From Planctomycetota bacterium (GTDB taxonomy: Bacteria; Planctomycetota; Planctomycetia; Isosphaerales; Isosphaeraceae), in contig JAJYDH010000094.1 in NCBI GenBank assembly GCA_021777685.1, positions 1 to 15,231 on the forward strand: a DNA stretch of 15,231 bases, read 5' to 3'. This document shows, piece by piece, positions 12,791 through 15,231 of the stretch. Under the pieces are notes generated by a model. It saw only the letters and a list, made by a program, of their open reading frames with translations. It ran no database searches and was not told where the DNA came from. The number at the start of each line of letters is the position of its first letter. The stretch's first letter is position 1. A program made the position numbers and the translations under genes.

Positions 12791-15231
12791 TGCCGGCGCC
12801 AGAGATGGCCCGACTGGAGGGCGGAGCGTCGGCGGATGCGGATCGGCAAGGCGGAAGCGCCGGCGATCAGGACGAAACTCGCGGCGACGGCGAGATTAGC
12901 GGCGGCATCCCCGCCTTCGTTCGAGCCGGAGTCGTGCGCCTCGTCCTGGGACTGGAGACCGATCGGATCGCGGGCCGACAGGCTGTGGGGCTCCTGGCCG
13001 ATTCGCACGACCACCGGCAGAGGGAACCCTTCCGGCAACGGCGGGAGTCCTTCGTAGGGCGGCCCTTCGAGGCTGCTCTGAGGTCCCGGGATCGATGAGA
13101 GCGGGAGCCGGGCACGGGCCAGGTCGAGGAGCGCCCGGAGGGCTCGGAGACCGGGCTGGGATTCGGCGGCCACGCTCAGGAGACGCTTGACCCAGCCCAG
13201 GAGGGACGAGGCCAGTGCCCCGGGGCGATCGTTCTCGCCCCCCGGGCCGTCCGGCGAGCCGGCCTCGCCCGGGTCGTTCCCCAGCCCCGCCGAAGCGTTG
13301 CCGGGGGCCGGCTGGGCGGGCGAGACCGAGGTGGTGGCCGAGCCCGCGGCCGAAATCCCCGGAACTCCCCCCGCCGAGGCGGACGTCGAATAGGCGGAAT
13401 ATCCGGAAATCTGCGTGGTCAGCGCCACCAGGAGACCGTTGAGGGTGGTCGTCAGCGGCCCCTGGCCCGAGGGCGAGGGTTCGCCCACGTTCGTCACCAT
13501 CTGGATGCCGCCCGGCAAGGTCTGGAAGTCCAGGACCGCCTCGGTGCCCCCGCCCAGGAGATTCCCCTGGACCAGGTCGGTCGTCACGTCCTTCGACGCG
13601 GTGACGTAACTCGCGCCGAAGAGGAAATCCCCCGAGCCCACCCCGACCAGGTTCACCTGGTAGGCGCCCCGGCTAGCGTTGGGCAGGATCAGCAGCTCGC
13701 CGCTCCCGGAGCCGACGAAGAAGGCGTTCGGCACGTTGGTCGACATCATCCCTGCGTTGGACGTCACCTGGAGGCCGTTTGGTCCGGTGAGGGTGAAATC
13801 GATCGGGTCGACCGGGATGACCAGATAATCCCCGTTCAGGCCGAGATCCTTGATGGTCTGGTCGATCGTGGTCTGGTTGACCAGGAAGTTGACCTGGGCC
13901 GGGGACAATCCGGGATTCGACGTCCGGACGTCGGCGATCGCCTGGAGGTATTGCGCGAACTGGGCCTGGCCCAGGCCGGTCGGGACGGTCTCGGTGGGCG
14001 ACTGGAAGCTTCCCGCCTGGATGAAGGCGGCCGAGTCGTATCGAGGGTCGACGGTGTCGGCGATCGCCAGCTTGATCGAGTTGACCTGCCCGGCCAGGAC
14101 GGGGGCCGTGAGGGTGAGGACCGTGGTCAGGCCGTTCATCGCCAGGTTGATGCCGCCGTAACCGCCGCTGGGGCTGAATGTGTTATCGATGAAATACTGG
14201 CTGTTGGTCTGACCATTGATCGAGTTGACCGAGACGATGTCCCCGGTCCCGGCCGCGGGCGAGCCGGTGCCGGGCACTCGCGCGTAATCGACGCCGTTGA
14301 TGAAGATGCCGAAGGCGTCGTTGAATGGGCTGCCGACGAACTTGTTATATTCCTCGGACGAGAAGACGTATCGAAGCTGGACGACATTCGTCTTGGGGAT
14401 GAACTCGAAGGTGAGCACCGAGGCGTCGAGCGTGCCCCCGCCGACCAGTTGATCCAGGCTGGGGTCTCCCGGGACCTTGTTGACCCCCGACCTGGCGTTG
14501 TCGATGTTCGGGCCGGTGATGCCCGAGGCGTTGCCGTTGGTGAGGATCACGCCGCTATCGAATGGAGTGCCGCCGTTGCCCTTGGTGTCGAGGATGCCGG
14601 CCCCGCCGGCGAACAGGCCGGAAGCGATCGTCGCCCCGACATACCGCACGCTGCCCGGCACGACGCTGATCGTCGAGTTGTCGGGCCCGATCAGGGCGTT
14701 CGCCAGGTCGTCGGGCGTGACGAAGAGCGGGCTGGTGAGCGTCGGGGCGAGTGGCGTCGTCGTGACCTCTTTCGACGAGATGGGCAGGACGCGGAGATCC
14801 AGCAGGAACCGGCCGGTGCTGGCGCCGACGCCGCCGACCCGGATCGCGACGACCTGCCCGGGGGCCACCTCGAAGGAGGCGCGGCTGAAGCCCTGGTTAT
14901 GGTTGTTCGTCGCGTTGTCCGGCGGGGCCTCGCCGTCGGGCAAGGTCAACGAGCCCTTCAGGAAGCTGTCGGGGGCCGAGGTCTGGGTGATGACGAGCAG
15001 GCCGGCCACGGGCGAGGTGTACAGGAAATCCCGGGTGTCGCCCGCCAGCGTGATCTCGCCCGACGCGGGGACGGCCGTGATCACCTGGGCGGCCGATCCG
15101 GTCCCGCCCTCGACGGCCAGGCCGACGCTGTACGAGCCGGTCGCCTGGGCCAGGCCCGCGACCCGGATATAGTACGCCTGGCCGACGGCCATCGCGAAGA
15201 CCACCCGATTGTACACACCGTTCCCCGAGAG
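12787..15231 (-). CDS. Secreted surface protein with PPC-like and choice-of-anchor L domains (N terminus off window)
   Basis: The frame is open to the right edge, so these 814 residues are the C-terminal part of a larger protein. Residues 1-40 end one pre-peptidase C-terminal-like beta domain (AYYIRVAGLAQATGSYSVGL) and about 50-150 form another (VVAIRVGGVGASTGRFLLDL). The choice-of-anchor L domain covers about 173-409: FDSGVILTNGN, LTFEFIP, YVFSSEEYNKFVGSPFNDAF, FGIFINGV and SIKLAIADTVDPRYDSAAF are clear family marks. A beta-rich region and a Gly/Ser/Pro linker follow. Near the C terminus lies a hydrophobic stretch of about 20 residues (NLAVAASFVLIAGASALPI) and then RIRRR, consistent with anchoring in a membrane, chain outside and short tail inside. 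The true start and signal peptide are not visible. Function is likely adhesion or surface structure, by family habit only. Confidence 0.85.
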   Translation of the reverse strand, partial: LSGNGVYNRVVFAMAVGQAYYIRVAGLAQATGSYSVGLAVEGGTGSAAQVITAVPASGEITLAGDTRDFLYTSPVAGLLVITQTSAPDSFLKGSLTLPDGEAPPDNATNNHNQGFSRASFEVAPGQVVAIRVGGVGASTGRFLLDLRVLPISSKEVTTTPLAPTLTSPLFVTPDDLANALIGPDNSTISVVPGSVRYVGATIASGLFAGGAGILDTKGNGGTPFDSGVILTNGNASGITGPNIDNARSGVNKVPGDPSLDQLVGGGTLDASVLTFEFIPKTNVVQLRYVFSSEEYNKFVGSPFNDAFGIFINGVDYARVPGTGSPAAGTGDIVSVNSINGQTNSQYFIDNTFSPSGGYGGINLAMNGLTTVLTLTAPVLAGQVNSIKLAIADTVDPRYDSAAFIQAGSFQSPTETVPTGLGQAQFAQYLQAIADVRTSNPGLSPAQVNFLVNQTTIDQTIKDLGLNGDYLVIPVDPIDFTLTGPNGLQVTSNAGMMSTNVPNAFFVGSGSGELLILPNASRGAYQVNLVGVGSGDFLFGASYVTASKDVTTDLVQGNLLGGGTEAVLDFQTLPGGIQMVTNVGEPSPSGQGPLTTTLNGLLVALTTQISGYSAYSTSASAGGVPGISAAGSATTSVSPAQPAPGNASAGLGNDPGEAGSPDGPGGENDRPGALASSLLGWVKRLLSVAAESQPGLRALRALLDLARARLPLSSIPGPQSSLEGPPYEGLPPLPEGFPLPVVVRIGQEPHSLSARDPIGLQSQDEAHDSGSNEGGDAAANLAVAASFVLIAGASALPIRIRRRSALQSGHLWRRH

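Noticed and set aside
12177..12899. 240-codon plus-strand frame
   Set aside because: It is Arg/Ser/Pro-rich and antisense to the retropepsin remnant and the 3' end of the surface-protein gene.

Overview
The window looks like chromosomal DNA of a high-GC planctomycete, most likely of the Isosphaeraceae type. Four things point there: a DUF1559 prepilin-like protein with the usual N-terminal FTLIELLVV segment and C-terminal DG/FVKDSI signature; a Ser/Thr kinase with the leader domain common in planctomycete kinases; a Uma2-family protein with a coiled-coil tail; and a large secreted protein with a choice-of-anchor L domain. The genus is inference. No rRNA, tRNA, CRISPR array, integrase or complete insertion sequence was seen.

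Layout. Most genes lie on the minus strand. Positions 92-3435 hold a signalling cluster transcribed leftward: a PIG-L family deacetylase, a PP2C phosphatase whose ATG overlaps the deacetylase stop (ATGA), and a tail-anchored Ser/Thr kinase 150 nt further on. A divergent intergenic region with good promoter-like sequences leads to a plus-strand Uma2 gene (3619-4479). This gene meets, tail to tail, a fused precorrin-6Y methyltransferase/decarboxylase gene (cobL type, 4487-5752). A divergent region with a striking 50-bp AT-rich island separates cobL from the DUF1559 gene (6085-7047).

Positions 6965-8101 hold, on the minus strand, a sigma-70-like factor followed by a small unrecognised ORF that overlaps the 3' end of the DUF1559 gene. 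Positions 8159-11901 hold a leftward run: an orphan membrane-anchored TAXI-type binding protein, a phosphohexomutase (glmM-like) and a HAD-IB phosphatase-like protein coupled to the mutase by a GTGA overlap. Positions 11902-12790 are poor in intact genes. They contain a short-repeat array, hairpins and what I read as a frameshifted remnant of a retropepsin-like aspartic protease. The right end (12787-15231) is the C-terminal part of a large secreted or surface protein that runs off the window.

How the parts fit. The kinase and phosphatase are a plausible opposing phosphorylation pair, and the deacetylase upstream ties them to a GlcNAc-type or bacillithiol-type substrate only by position. The mutase/HAD pair probably acts on sugar phosphates or related metabolites. 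I see no convincing new multi-gene system. The items most worth a second look are the retropepsin remnant, the GACGAACCC repeat array in front of the TAXI gene, the AT-rich island, and the Cys-rich sigma factor with its overlapping small ORF.
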